From NCBI GenBank assembly GCA_024235855.1, contig JACKLN010000004.1, positions 248,001-312,000 on the forward strand: a stretch of DNA of 64,000 nucleotides, in the 5' to 3' direction. This document shows, piece by piece, positions 35,883 to 44,525 of the stretch. The notes under the pieces were generated by a model that worked only from the letters and a program-made list of their open reading frames with translations, was not told the DNA's origin and did not search any database. Numbering within the stretch: position 1 is the first letter of the stretch; each line of letters opens with the position of its first letter. The stretch comes from Burkholderiaceae bacterium (GTDB lineage Bacteria; Pseudomonadota; Gammaproteobacteria; Burkholderiales; Burkholderiaceae_C). The position numbers were made by a program, and so were the translations under genes.

Positions 35883-37828
35883 TCGTCATCGTGCTGCGCC
35901 TGGCCGGGCTGGGCCTGGGCGTGGCGTTGCCGTCGCTGCCCGCATGGGCCAGCGACGCGGCCGCCACCCTCGACCGCGCCGAAACGCAGGTGCGTGTGGA
36001 CCCGGCGCTGTCGGCCCGGCTGGCGCAGCAGGCGCTGGCGAGCCTGGGCGACCAGGGTGACGCCGACCTGCGCGTGCGCGCCCTGCTGCTGCTGTGCGAG
36101 CACCTGTCCGAGCGCGACAGCACGGCAGCGCGCGAACGGCTGGCCCAGGCGCGCGCGCTGCTGCCGCAGGTGCGCCAGCGCGGGCTCTCGGCCCGGGCCT
36201 ACGGCTGCGAGGGCGAACTGGAAAGCCTGGCCGGCCAGGGCGCTGCCGCGCTGCGCCTGTTCGAGCTGGCGGTGGCCGCCGCCGAGCGGGCGCAGGACGA
36301 CGCCGCGCTGGCCGAGGCGCTGTACCAGCGGGGCTACCTGCGCGGGGTGCGCGGCGAGTTCTCCAGCGGCCTGACCGACCTCGACCGCGCTGCCACGCTG
36401 TTCGACCGCCTGGGGCAGGTCGAGATGCGCACGACCACGCAGAACAGCATCGCCACCGTCTACAACCGCATGGGCGACGCCGAACAGGCGCGCCGCTATT
36501 ACCGCATGACGCTGCAGGAGCAGCAGCGCACCGGCCTCAAGCGCGAGCTGGTGGTGACCTGGCACAACCTGGGGCGCGTCAACGAACAGCTGGCCGACTG
36601 GCCGGCAGCCGAAGAGGCCTTCCAGCAGACCCTGACCCTGGCGCGTGAACTGCGCTACGCGCGCGGCGAGGCCTACGGCCTGCGCGGCCTGGCGGCGCTG
36701 GCCAACGCGCGCGGCGATCCGGCGCTGGCCCTGCAGCGCCTGGACGCGGCCCAGGCCCTGCAGCGTGGCCTGGCCGACGAACGGCTGCGCGGGCAGGTCC
36801 TGCTGCAGCGCGGCGTGGCGCTGCGCAGCCTGGGGCGCATGGCCGATGCCAGGCTGGCCCTGCTGGAGGCGCTGCGCATCTTCGAGCAGGCGGAATCGAC
36901 GCGCGAGCGCGCCCAGGCGCACGAGGCGCTGGCGGCGCTGCACGCGGCGCAGGGCCAGTGGCGCGAGGCCTACGCGCAGTTGGAAGCCTTCAAGCGCCTG
37001 TCGGACGGCCTGCTGCAACGCCAGGTCGACGAGCGCTTTGCCGCGCTGAAGCTACAGGTGGACCGCAGCAGCGAGGCCCAGCACCTGCGCCTGCTGCAGC
37101 GCGAACAGGACGCCACGGCGCATGCGCTGGCACAGGAGCGCCTGGCCGGGCAGCTGCGCAACGGCGCCATCGTCGTCGGCGTCATCGCGGCGGCACTGCT
37201 GGCCGCCCTGGCCTGGCGGCTGCGGCGCGTGGGCCGGGCCATGCAGCGGCTGGCCCACACCGACGAGCTGACCGGCCTGCCGAACCGGCGTGACGTGCTG
37301 GCGCGGCTGGACGCGATGCTCGCCCGCGGCACCCGCAGCGCCCTGCTCATCATCGACCTCGACCACTTCAAGCGCATCAACGACAGCCACGGCCACCCGG
37401 CCGGCGACGCAGTGCTGCGGGCCGCCGCCGAGGTGCTGCGTGCCGAGGGTGCGCCCCCGGCCGCCGCCGGGCGCCTGGGCGGCGAGGAGTTCGTGCTCGT
37501 GCTGCCGGGCGTGGACGAAGCCGGCGCCTGCGCCGTGGCCGAGCGCATCCGCGCCGCGGTGGCCGCGCTGGACCTGGGCGCCGTGGTGCCCGAAGGCCAC
37601 GTCACCACCAGCGTGGGCCTGACGCTCGGCCAGGCGGGCGACGACATCAGCGCCCTGCTGCGCCGCGCCGACCGCGCGCTCTACCTGGCCAAGGCCCGTG
37701 GCCGCAACCGGGTGGAGGTGGTCAGGGCGGAAGAGGAACTCAGCGCCGAGGCGTCGCCGCCGGTGGCCACGACGCCGGATCGAAGCCCACCGTCGTCACC
37801 GGGCCCCAGGACACGACCGGCCGCTTGA
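35834..37828 (+). CDS. TPR-containing diguanylate cyclase
   Basis: A 664-residue exported-then-anchored protein. A hydrophobic N-terminus (about 13-39, ALIVIVLRLAGLGLGVALPSLPAWA) precedes some 350 residues of TPR repeats (YNRMGDAEQARRYYRMTL; LADWPAAEEAFQQTLTLAREL). A membrane helix (NGAIVVGVIAAALLAALAW) is followed by a GGDEF domain, GGEEF form, in GRLGGEEFVLVLPG near residue 555. No RxxD inhibitory site lies before the motif, so product inhibition may be absent. It makes c-di-GMP. ATG at 35834 overlaps the glycosylase gene by 49 bases, and its own 3' end overlaps the convergent reductase gene by 89 bases. Confidence 0.92.
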   Translation: MHRSSITRRARQVAALIVIVLRLAGLGLGVALPSLPAWASDAAATLDRAETQVRVDPALSARLAQQALASLGDQGDADLRVRALLLLCEHLSERDSTAARERLAQARALLPQVRQRGLSARAYGCEGELESLAGQGAAALRLFELAVAAAERAQDDAALAEALYQRGYLRGVRGEFSSGLTDLDRAATLFDRLGQVEMRTTTQNSIATVYNRMGDAEQARRYYRMTLQEQQRTGLKRELVVTWHNLGRVNEQLADWPAAEEAFQQTLTLARELRYARGEAYGLRGLAALANARGDPALALQRLDAAQALQRGLADERLRGQVLLQRGVALRSLGRMADARLALLEALRIFEQAESTRERAQAHEALAALHAAQGQWREAYAQLEAFKRLSDGLLQRQVDERFAALKLQVDRSSEAQHLRLLQREQDATAHALAQERLAGQLRNGAIVVGVIAAALLAALAWRLRRVGRAMQRLAHTDELTGLPNRRDVLARLDAMLARGTRSALLIIDLDHFKRINDSHGHPAGDAVLRAAAEVLRAEGAPPAAAGRLGGEEFVLVLPGVDEAGACAVAERIRAAVAALDLGAVVPEGHVTTSVGLTLGQAGDDISALLRRADRALYLAKARGRNRVEVVRAEEELSAEASPPVATTPDRSPPSSPGPRTRPAA

Positions 37829-38102
37829 TCACGCTGGGCTGCGCCAGCATCAGCGCGCGCGCCGAGGCACGGTCCGTCACCGCGTCGCGCGTGGCGTCGT
37901 CGAGCTTGCGCCACGTGGTGCCCTTGCGGTTGAGCAGCGCCTCCCAGCCCAGGGCGTCGAGCCAGGCGTCGAACTGGTCGGCCGGCACGCCGGCCTTCTT
38001 GAAGTCATGGAAGGCGGCGTCGATGCCGTGGTCGGCCAGCCAAGCGCGGGCGCGCTTGACGGTGTCGCAGTTGGGGATGCCGTAGAGGGTGACGCGGGTC
38101 AT
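37740..38102 (-). CDS. ArsC/Spx-family protein (YffB-like)
   Basis: A 120-residue protein of the arsenate reductase/Spx fold. MTRVTLYGIPNCDTVKRARAWL opens it with a single Cys12 in a CxxT motif instead of CxxC, and NRKGTTWRKLD and IKRPVV are the conserved C-terminal blocks. Such YffB-type proteins are glutathione-dependent thiol proteins of uncertain function. Its 3' end overlaps the end of the GGDEF gene by 89 bases, an unusually long convergent overlap. One base separates its start from the lipoprotein stop. Confidence 0.9.
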   Translation of the reverse strand: MTRVTLYGIPNCDTVKRARAWLADHGIDAAFHDFKKAGVPADQFDAWLDALGWEALLNRKGTTWRKLDDATRDAVTDRASARALMLAQPSVIKRPVVSWGPVTTVGFDPASWPPAATPRR

Positions 38103-38603
38103 TCACCGATCGTAGTCGTCCTTCGCGTCGCACTCCGGGTCGGGCGCAAAGGACGCGTCCCGAACGCGGCCGTCGTCGCCGATCGAGGCCTGGAACCACA
38201 GGCAGAACGGCGAGTCGTGGCGCCAGGACCAGACCTGCCCACCCTGGCGGCCACCGCTGCGCACATGGCTGGCGCGGCCCAGGGTGCGCAGCAGTTCGTC
38301 GGTGGTCATGCCCGGCAGGCTGCCCTGCACGCGTTCCAGGTTGCGCCAGTCCAGCACCTGGCGCCACAGCACCACGCGGCCCTGCGTGTCGAGGTCGACC
38401 ATCCAGGTCTCGCGGCCGGCCGGGCCGAGGGCGTATTCCAGCCGGGTGCCCGAATCCAGCGCGTAACGGCCGGTGGGGGCGCCCCAGCGCTGGGTGAGGT
38501 CGGCTTCGCTGATCCCGCCCTGCAGCGGCGTCAGCCCGGGGCCGGCGCAGGCCGACAGCAGGGCGGTCAGCAGCACCGGCAGCAACGAGAGTGAGCGCTT
38601 CAT
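38103..38603 (-). CDS. Putative lipoprotein
   Basis: A 166-residue protein with a lipoprotein signal (MKRSLSLLPVLLTALLSAC, lipobox LSAC, Cys at about residue 19). Mature part contains ISEADLTQRWGAPTGRYALDSGTRLEYALGP and MTTDELLRTLGRASHVRSGG, two repeats of a small fold like SmpA/OmlA-type beta-alpha modules. Start taken at 38603; an ATG four codons upstream is equally placed. Function unknown, probably envelope-attached. Confidence 0.78.
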   Translation of the reverse strand: MKRSLSLLPVLLTALLSACAGPGLTPLQGGISEADLTQRWGAPTGRYALDSGTRLEYALGPAGRETWMVDLDTQGRVVLWRQVLDWRNLERVQGSLPGMTTDELLRTLGRASHVRSGGRQGGQVWSWRHDSPFCLWFQASIGDDGRVRDASFAPDPECDAKDDYDR

Positions 38604-38671
38604 GATGCCCAGCATACGCGCGACGACGCTCACCCATTCCCGGCAGGGCCACGGCGGCCTGCCGCAGGCGT

Positions 38672-39955
38672 TCAGACGCCCAGCCGGTCGCGCAGGTCGT
38701 ACCACAGCGCGCCCAGCGCCGTCAGCGGCACGCGCAGCAGCCGCCCGCCCGGGAACGGCAGGTGCGGCAGCCGCGCGAAGGCATCGAAGCGCTCGGCCTG
38801 GCCACGGATGGCCTCGCCCAGCACGCGGCCGATCAGGTGCGTGTAGGTCACGCCGTGGCCGGAGCAGCCCTGGGCGTAGTACAGGTTGTCGGCCAGCCGC
38901 CCCACCTGCGGCAGACGCGACAGCGTGAGCAGGAAGTTGCCTGTCCAGCCGAAGTCGATGCGCACGTCGGCCAGCTGCGGGAAGGTCTTCAGCAGCTTGG
39001 GCCGCACCAGGGCCTCCACCCGCGCCGGGTCGCGCGCGCCGTAGATCACGCCCCCGCCGTAGAGCAGCCGCCCATCGGCCGACAGCCGGAAATAGTCGAG
39101 CAGGAAGTTGTTGTCCTCCACGCAGCAGTCGGACGGGATCAGCTCGGCCGCGCGCGCGCCCAGTGGCTCGGTGGCCACCACCTGGGTGCCGCAGGGCATG
39201 CTCTTGGCCGCCAGCGCCGGCTCCAGACCGCCCAGGTAGGCGTTGCCGGCTAGCACCACCCAGCGCGCCCGGACCTGGCCCTGGGTGGTGTGCACCACGG
39301 CCGGGTCGCCGCGCTCGATGCGCACGACGGCCGAGCCCTCGTGGATGCGCCCGCCCAGCGATTCCAGCGCCGCCGCTTCGCCCAGCGCCAGGTTCAGCGG
39401 GTGGATGTGGCCGCCGGTGGGGTCGAACAGCAGCGCGCTGTAGCGGTCGGTGGCCACGAAGCGGCGCACATCGGCCTTGGTGTCGTAGAGCTGCAGGCCC
39501 GGGTGCCCCCAGCGCTGCCAGAGCGCCTGGTGCTCGGCGAGCTGGCGGATCTTGTGGCCGCCGATGGCGGTGTAGGCGCCGCCGTCCTTCAGGTCGCAGG
39601 CGATGCCGTACTTCGCCACCCGCTCGCGGATGACGGCGGCGCCCTCGAACATCATGCGGCCCAGCGGCTCGGCCGTCTCGCGGCCGTAGGCCGACTCGAT
39701 GACGTCGAGATCGCGCGAGAAGCTGTGCACGATCTGGCCGCCGTTGCGACCGGACGCGCCCCAGCCCACCCGTGCGGCCTCCAGCACCACCACGTTGAAG
39801 CCGGCTTCGGCCAGCGCAATGCCGGTGGACAGGCCGGTGTAGCCGGCGCCGACGATGCACACGTCGGCCTGGGTGCTGCCCTGAAGTGGGGGGCGGGCGG
39901 GCGCAGGGTTGGCGCTGTGCGCGTAGTACGACGGGGCGTGGGCCGGCAGGGTCAT
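38672..39955 (-). CDS. FAD-dependent oxidoreductase, PuuB/OrdL-like
   Basis: A 427-residue DAO-family flavoenzyme. ADVCIVGAGYTGLSTGIALAEAGFNVVVLEA is the FAD-binding fold, followed by ASGRNGGQIVHSFS, typical of gamma-glutamylputrescine or amino-acid oxidases. A C-terminal SGHGVTYTHLIGR block supports that. The ATG at 39955 starts the family's usual N-terminus. Divergent from the N-formylglutamate hydrolase-like gene with about 70 bases between. Likely role in polyamine or amino-acid catabolism; substrate not certain. Confidence 0.88.
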   Translation of the reverse strand: MTLPAHAPSYYAHSANPAPARPPLQGSTQADVCIVGAGYTGLSTGIALAEAGFNVVVLEAARVGWGASGRNGGQIVHSFSRDLDVIESAYGRETAEPLGRMMFEGAAVIRERVAKYGIACDLKDGGAYTAIGGHKIRQLAEHQALWQRWGHPGLQLYDTKADVRRFVATDRYSALLFDPTGGHIHPLNLALGEAAALESLGGRIHEGSAVVRIERGDPAVVHTTQGQVRARWVVLAGNAYLGGLEPALAAKSMPCGTQVVATEPLGARAAELIPSDCCVEDNNFLLDYFRLSADGRLLYGGGVIYGARDPARVEALVRPKLLKTFPQLADVRIDFGWTGNFLLTLSRLPQVGRLADNLYYAQGCSGHGVTYTHLIGRVLGEAIRGQAERFDAFARLPHLPFPGGRLLRVPLTALGALWYDLRDRLGV

Positions 39956-40026
39956 CGGGGGGTCCGGGGAGGGGATGCGGCCACGATAATGCACTGGACC
40001 CCGCCGCCGACCACTGGAGCACCGCC

Positions 40027-40908
40027 TTGGATCCCCACGTGCTTGCCCTGCACGGCCCGCGCCCGCCCGAGGCGCCGGCCTTCCCGATCGTGCTCGATTC
40101 ACCGCACAGCGGCTTCCGGGTGCCGGCCGACTTCCGCCCCGCCGTGGAGCCGCGCGCGCTGCGCGATGGCGAGGACTGCTTCGTCGACGAGCTCTTCCTG
40201 CCGGCGTCGAAGATGGGCATCCCGTTGCTGGCGGCGCAGTTCGCGCGCACCTACATCGACGTCAACCGCCACGTGGCCGACATCGACCCGCGGCTGATGG
40301 CCGAGCCCTGGCCGCACCCCACGGTGGACAGCGGCAAGGCCGCACTGGGCAAGGCGCTGGTCTGGCGCACGCTGAAGGACGGCCGGCCGATCTACGACCG
40401 CGCCCTCAGCGTCAAGGAGGTGCTCGCCCGCATCGAGCGCTACCACCGGCCCTACCACGATACGCTGTGGGAACTGCTGGCCAATGCGCACACGCGCTTC
40501 GGCGTCGTCTACCACCTGAACTGCCATTCGATGGGGCCGATGACCTCGGTGGAATTCGACGGCGTCGACGGCAAGCCGCGGCCGGACTTCGTGCTCGGCG
40601 ACCGCGACGGCACCACCTGCGAGCCGGCGTTCACCAACTTCGTCGCCGAGTTCCTGCGCGGGGAGGGTTACGAGGTGGCGTTGAACCACCCGTTCAAGGG
40701 CGTGGAACTGGTGGCCGCGTACAGCGACCCGCCGGCCGGCCGCCACAGCCTGCAGCTGGAGATCAACCAGCGCCTGTACATGGACACGCAGACGCTGGAG
40801 AAGCACGACGGCTTCGGCAAGCTGCAGGCGCGGCTGATGCACCTGCTGCAGGCGCTGGGCGAACGTTTCGGCTACGCGCAGACGATGATCCGCCCGCGGC
40901 GCAGCTGA
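40027..40908 (+). CDS. N-formylglutamate amidohydrolase family protein
   Basis: A 293-residue hydrolase. FPIVLDSPHSGFRVPADF near residue 20 carries the family's His-Ser pair, then YIDVNRHVADIDPRLM and VYHLNCHSMG, and a late LQLEINQRLYMD block. The TTG at 40027 has GGAG seven bases before it, and a downstream GTG at 40039 is the other possible start. It hydrolyses N-formylglutamate, the end product of one histidine route. No other hut genes are in the window. Its 3' end converges with bchP, 25 bases away. Confidence 0.88.
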   Translation: MDPHVLALHGPRPPEAPAFPIVLDSPHSGFRVPADFRPAVEPRALRDGEDCFVDELFLPASKMGIPLLAAQFARTYIDVNRHVADIDPRLMAEPWPHPTVDSGKAALGKALVWRTLKDGRPIYDRALSVKEVLARIERYHRPYHDTLWELLANAHTRFGVVYHLNCHSMGPMTSVEFDGVDGKPRPDFVLGDRDGTTCEPAFTNFVAEFLRGEGYEVALNHPFKGVELVAAYSDPPAGRHSLQLEINQRLYMDTQTLEKHDGFGKLQARLMHLLQALGERFGYAQTMIRPRRS

Positions 40909-40933
40909 ACGCCGCGTCGCCCGCCTGGACGGA

Positions 40934-42142
40934 TCAGACGCGCGCCAGCCCCAGCAGGTGCGCCACGTCCTTGGCGAAGATGCGCAGATGCGCCATCGGC
41001 TTGCGGCGCACCAGACGCTTGTTCATGTAGGCGTCGAAGGTCAGCTGCTGCACGTCCTTGTCGCGGCAGATGCTGACGAAGCGTTCGCGCAGGCGGTCGC
41101 TGCGGTACCAGAACCACTGCATCATGCCCAGCACCCAGAACACGCGGCCGTGCTCGCGCATGAAGCGCTGGCGCGCCTGCTTCAGCGCACGCACGTCGCC
41201 GCTGCGCACATAGGCCACCGCGGCCTCCGCCGCCAGGCGGCCGCCGAGCATCGCGTAGTAGATGCCTTCCCCGGAGGCGGGCGCCACCACGCCGGCGGCG
41301 TCGCCGGCCAGCACCACGTGGCGGCCGTCGTCCCAGCGCGGCAGCGGCTTCAGCGGAATGGGCGCACCCTCGCGCCGGATGGTGCGGGCATCGGCCAGGC
41401 CGGCGGCATCGCGCAGGCGGCCGACGGCGGAGCGCAGCGAAAACCCCTTGTCGGCGCTGCCGGTGCCCACGCTCATCGTCGGCCCGTGCGGGAACACCCA
41501 GCCATAGAAGTCGGGCGAGAGGCTGCCGCGGTAGTAGACGTCGCAGCGCGACGGGGCCACGTCGGCGCCGGCGGTGCCGGGCGCCGGGGTCTGGATGATC
41601 TCGTGGTAGGCGAAGACGAACTTGCCGCGGTCGGCCCCGCGCACCGTCTGCTGTGCCACCGCCGAACGCGCGCCGTCGGCGCCGATGACGCTGCGGGCGC
41701 GCAGCGTGAAGGGCGCGCCGCTGTCCGGGTCCTCGGCCTGCAGCGTGCAGGGGCCGTTCTCGGGGCTGTCGATCTGGCGGAACAGGCCGCGCCGGCGCAC
41801 CGCGCCTGCCTCGGCGGCGCGCACGCGCAGCCACTCGTCGAAGACCTCGCGGTCCACCAGGCCGACGAAGCCGTTCTCGATCGGGATGTCCACCTTCTGG
41901 TCGGCCGGGGAGATCATGCGGGCGCAGCGCGCATGCGCCACCAGCAGCGATTCCGGGATGTCGAAGTCGCGGATCAGCCGCGGCGGGATGGCGCCGCCGC
42001 AGGGCTTGACGCGGCCGTCACGGTCCAGCAGCAGCACGCTCAGGCCCTGGCGGGCCGCGTCGTGGGCCGCCGTGGCGCCCGCAGGGCCGCCGCCGACGAC
42101 GACGAGGTCCCAGACCGGTTCGGCGTTGGGTGTGTGGCTCAT
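40934..42142 (-). CDS. bchP: Geranylgeranyl bacteriochlorophyll reductase
   Basis: A 402-residue flavoprotein that reduces the geranylgeranyl tail of bacteriochlorophyll to phytyl. WDLVVVGGGPAGATAAHDAARQGLSVLLLDRDGRVKPCGGAIPPRLI is the diagnostic BchP N-terminus; VVLAGDAAGVVAPASGEGIYYAMLGGR is the FAD/tail-proximal block. It is the last of three overlapping genes (bchG, PucC-like, bchP) transcribed leftwards and overlaps the transporter gene by four bases. Confidence 0.97.
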   Translation of the reverse strand: MSHTPNAEPVWDLVVVGGGPAGATAAHDAARQGLSVLLLDRDGRVKPCGGAIPPRLIRDFDIPESLLVAHARCARMISPADQKVDIPIENGFVGLVDREVFDEWLRVRAAEAGAVRRRGLFRQIDSPENGPCTLQAEDPDSGAPFTLRARSVIGADGARSAVAQQTVRGADRGKFVFAYHEIIQTPAPGTAGADVAPSRCDVYYRGSLSPDFYGWVFPHGPTMSVGTGSADKGFSLRSAVGRLRDAAGLADARTIRREGAPIPLKPLPRWDDGRHVVLAGDAAGVVAPASGEGIYYAMLGGRLAAEAAVAYVRSGDVRALKQARQRFMREHGRVFWVLGMMQWFWYRSDRLRERFVSICRDKDVQQLTFDAYMNKRLVRRKPMAHLRIFAKDVAHLLGLARV

Positions 42143-43491
42143 GGCATCGGCTCCGGTTGTTGCGGCGTGCCGATCGGCAGGCCGCGCGGGGATGGGCCGC
42201 CCACCGGCGGACGGTGGCCACGGGCAGCGATGCCGGCGGCAAAGAGGAACATCGCCATCTCGAAGGCGAAGACGCCGGCGTAGGCGGTGGCAGCGTCGTG
42301 CAGAAGCCACTGCGCCAGGTCGCTGGCCGCCGTGCCCAGCAGGCCACCCAGGCCGAAGGCCACGCCCTGCGCCGCGCCCCACAGCCCCATGCGCACACCT
42401 TCGCGGCCGCGCCCGTCGGCGCCGGCCAGCTGCATCATGGCGCCGATGGCGGCGATGGAGAAGGCACCGTTGGCCACACCGAGCAGGAAGACATTGGCGC
42501 GGAACGGCCAGGCGGTGCCAAAGAGGCCCGCGGCCACCAGCCCGCCCATCGCCAGCGCCGAGGCCACGCAGCCACCCACTGTCCACGCGCGCAGGCTGCC
42601 GAACGACACGCCACGCCATTCGCGGCCGGCCATCGCCGCCATCAGCATGCCCATCAGCACACCGCCGTGCTGCAGGCCCGACAGCGATGTCGACTCGCCC
42701 GGTGTGTAACCCAGCACGGCGCCGGCGAAGGGCTCGAGGATCAGGTCCTGCGCGCTGTAGGCCAGCATCGACAGGAACACGAAGACGGCAAAGCGACGCG
42801 CCGCCGGATCGGCCCAGACCTCGGCCAGCACGGCGCGGAAACCCGGTCGCGACGCGGCGGGGTCCTGGGTCGTCGGCAGCGGCAGCGGCGTGCCATCTTC
42901 CAGCCGCCACAACGCCAGCGCGGTGACGAGGCAGGCCGCCAACGCCACGCCGCTGGTCACGGCGACCAGCCGTGCCGGCGAATACGGGTCCAGCAGTTGC
43001 CCGGCCACGCCGGCGGTGACGGCAAAGCCGACGATCATCATCAGCCACACCACGGTGGCCGCACCGGCGCGGCGCTGCGGCGCCACGCGCTTGGCCAGCA
43101 GCGCCAACAGCGAGGTGCCCGCCGCGCTGACACCCAGGCCGATGAGCAGGAACCCCAGCACCGCCAGCGCGATGCCGGCAGCGGCCTGCGTGACCATCCA
43201 CGCCGTGGCCACCGCCGCCAGCACGGCCCCGAGGGCCAGTGCGACCATGCCGCCGAGGATCCACGGGCTGCGGCGCCCGCCGACATCACTGCCATGGCCC
43301 ATGCGGGGCCGCGTGACCTGCACCGCATAGTGCAGCCCCACCAGCAGGCCCGGCAGCAGCGCCGGCAGGGCCAGTTCCACCACCATCACGCGGTTGAGCG
43401 TGGACGTGGTCAACACCACGATGGCACCCAACGCCGCCTGCACCAGGCCCAGGCGCACCACCTGCACCCAGCCGAACCCCTGCACGCTCAT
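42139..43491 (-). CDS. PucC/BCD-family MFS transporter next to bchP
   Basis: A 450-residue, twelve-helix protein of the PucC/LhaA family (bacteriochlorophyll delivery). GAIVVLTTSTLNRVMVVELALPALLPGLLVGLHYAVQVTRPRMGHGSD is the family opening with NRVM and the RPxxGHxSD loop. It is a paralogue of lhaA at 56048 and corresponds to the transporter gene often found between bchG and bchP (ORF428/bch2 type). Likely helps pigment handling or light-harvesting assembly. It overlaps both neighbours by four bases. Confidence 0.93.
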   Translation of the reverse strand: MSVQGFGWVQVVRLGLVQAALGAIVVLTTSTLNRVMVVELALPALLPGLLVGLHYAVQVTRPRMGHGSDVGGRRSPWILGGMVALALGAVLAAVATAWMVTQAAAGIALAVLGFLLIGLGVSAAGTSLLALLAKRVAPQRRAGAATVVWLMMIVGFAVTAGVAGQLLDPYSPARLVAVTSGVALAACLVTALALWRLEDGTPLPLPTTQDPAASRPGFRAVLAEVWADPAARRFAVFVFLSMLAYSAQDLILEPFAGAVLGYTPGESTSLSGLQHGGVLMGMLMAAMAGREWRGVSFGSLRAWTVGGCVASALAMGGLVAAGLFGTAWPFRANVFLLGVANGAFSIAAIGAMMQLAGADGRGREGVRMGLWGAAQGVAFGLGGLLGTAASDLAQWLLHDAATAYAGVFAFEMAMFLFAAGIAARGHRPPVGGPSPRGLPIGTPQQPEPMP

Positions 43492-44435
43492 CCTGCACCT
43501 CCCGCGGCCAGGCCGCGCAGCGCGAAGGCACTGACCATCATGCCGCTGACGAACAACGGCACGCCGAAACCGCTGTACCAGAGCGCCTGGGCGCGCGGGT
43601 CGGCCAGGAAGCGGCGCATCATCAGCATCTGGCCCAGCAGCAGGGCACCCACGCCGGCCGCGTGCCACGGCGCCTGCCAGTGCAGCAGCAGACCGATGAC
43701 CACCACCTGCGGCAGCAGCATCGTGGCTGCGGCCGTGCGCGCCGCGCCCTGAACGCCCAGCCGCACCGGCAGCGAACCGATGCCCATGCGGCGGTCGCCT
43801 TCGATGGCCTTGAAGTCGTTGAGCGTCATGATCCCGTGCGCACCAAAGCTGTAGAGCAGCGCGAGCGCGATGGACCGCAGGTCCGGCATCACGCCGCCGG
43901 CCATCACGGCCGCACCGGTCAGCCAGGCCAGCCCTTCGTACGACACGCCGCAGGCCGCGTTGCCCCACCAGCCGTTGCGCTTCAGGCGCAGCGGCGGTGC
44001 GCTGTAGGCCCAGGCCAGCAGCAGGCCCAGCACCGCCGCGCTGAAGCCCCACGGCCCCAGCGCGGTGGCCACCGCCAGCGACAGCCCGGTCCACAGCCAG
44101 GCGATGGCCAGGCCCCAGCGGCCCGGCATGCGACCCGACGGGATGGGGCGATGCGGTTCGTTGATGGCGTCGACATGACGGTCGAACCAGTCGTTGATGG
44201 CCTGGCTGGTGGCGCAGACCATCGGTCCGGCCAGCAGGATGCCCAGCAGCAGCAGGCCCCAGTGCCCCGCGAGCGGCACGCCGGAGGCAACCACGCCGCA
44301 GGCGAAGGCCCACATCGGCGGGAACCAGGTGACGGGCTTGAGCAGTTCCGCCACCGCGGACAACGAAGGCCGGCCATTGCCGCCGACACCGCGCAGCAAG
44401 GGTTCCACACGCGGGGAACGGCCTGACACCTGCAT
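43488..44435 (-). CDS. bchG: Bacteriochlorophyll synthase
   Basis: A 315-residue membrane prenyltransferase of the UbiA family that esterifies bacteriochlorophyllide with geranylgeraniol. The first Asp-rich motif is INDWFDRHVDAINEPHRPIPSGR, the second NDFKAIEGDRRMG. About eight helices. The ATG at 44435 gives a usual length. A promoter with a PpsR-type operator lies just upstream, after the ppsR stop at 44526. Confidence 0.97.
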   Translation of the reverse strand: MQVSGRSPRVEPLLRGVGGNGRPSLSAVAELLKPVTWFPPMWAFACGVVASGVPLAGHWGLLLLGILLAGPMVCATSQAINDWFDRHVDAINEPHRPIPSGRMPGRWGLAIAWLWTGLSLAVATALGPWGFSAAVLGLLLAWAYSAPPLRLKRNGWWGNAACGVSYEGLAWLTGAAVMAGGVMPDLRSIALALLYSFGAHGIMTLNDFKAIEGDRRMGIGSLPVRLGVQGAARTAAATMLLPQVVVIGLLLHWQAPWHAAGVGALLLGQMLMMRRFLADPRAQALWYSGFGVPLFVSGMMVSAFALRGLAAGGAG

Positions 44436-44441
44436 GCAGGC

Positions 44442-44470
44442 ATTCTTCGGTTGACACCAGCAGGTGTCAA
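44442..44470 (-). promoter_or_regulatory. Candidate sigma70 promoter for bchG
   Basis: On the minus strand TTGACA (44465-44470) and AAGAAT (44442-44447) are 17 bases apart. The predicted start would fall at or beside the bchG ATG, so the transcript would be almost leaderless, or the true start codon is farther in. The -35 is inside the palindrome and the TGTN12ACA site listed next. Confidence 0.5.
44451..44470. promoter_or_regulatory. Perfect 20-bp palindrome in the bchG promoter
   Basis: TTGACACCAGCAGGTGTCAA is an exact inverted repeat with 8-bp arms and a 4-base centre. Its right arm supplies the -35 box of the bchG promoter and half of the overlapping TGTN12ACA site. It may be a second regulator's operator or a paired PpsR half-site. 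Confidence 0.6.
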
Positions 44471-44482
44471 GCTGTATTTACA
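44465..44482. promoter_or_regulatory. Candidate PpsR (CrtJ) operator upstream of bchG
   Basis: TGTCAAGCTGTATTTACA fits the consensus TGT-N12-ACA exactly and TGTC-N10-GACA in seven of eight positions. It overlaps the -35 of the bchG promoter and lies in the 90-base gap after ppsR, so PpsR would repress the bchG operon in air. Regulator identity is from consensus and context. Confidence 0.72.
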
Positions 44483-44525
44483 CCAGGACCGTCAGCCCCC
44501 GATGACATCGGCGGCCGCCACGCGG

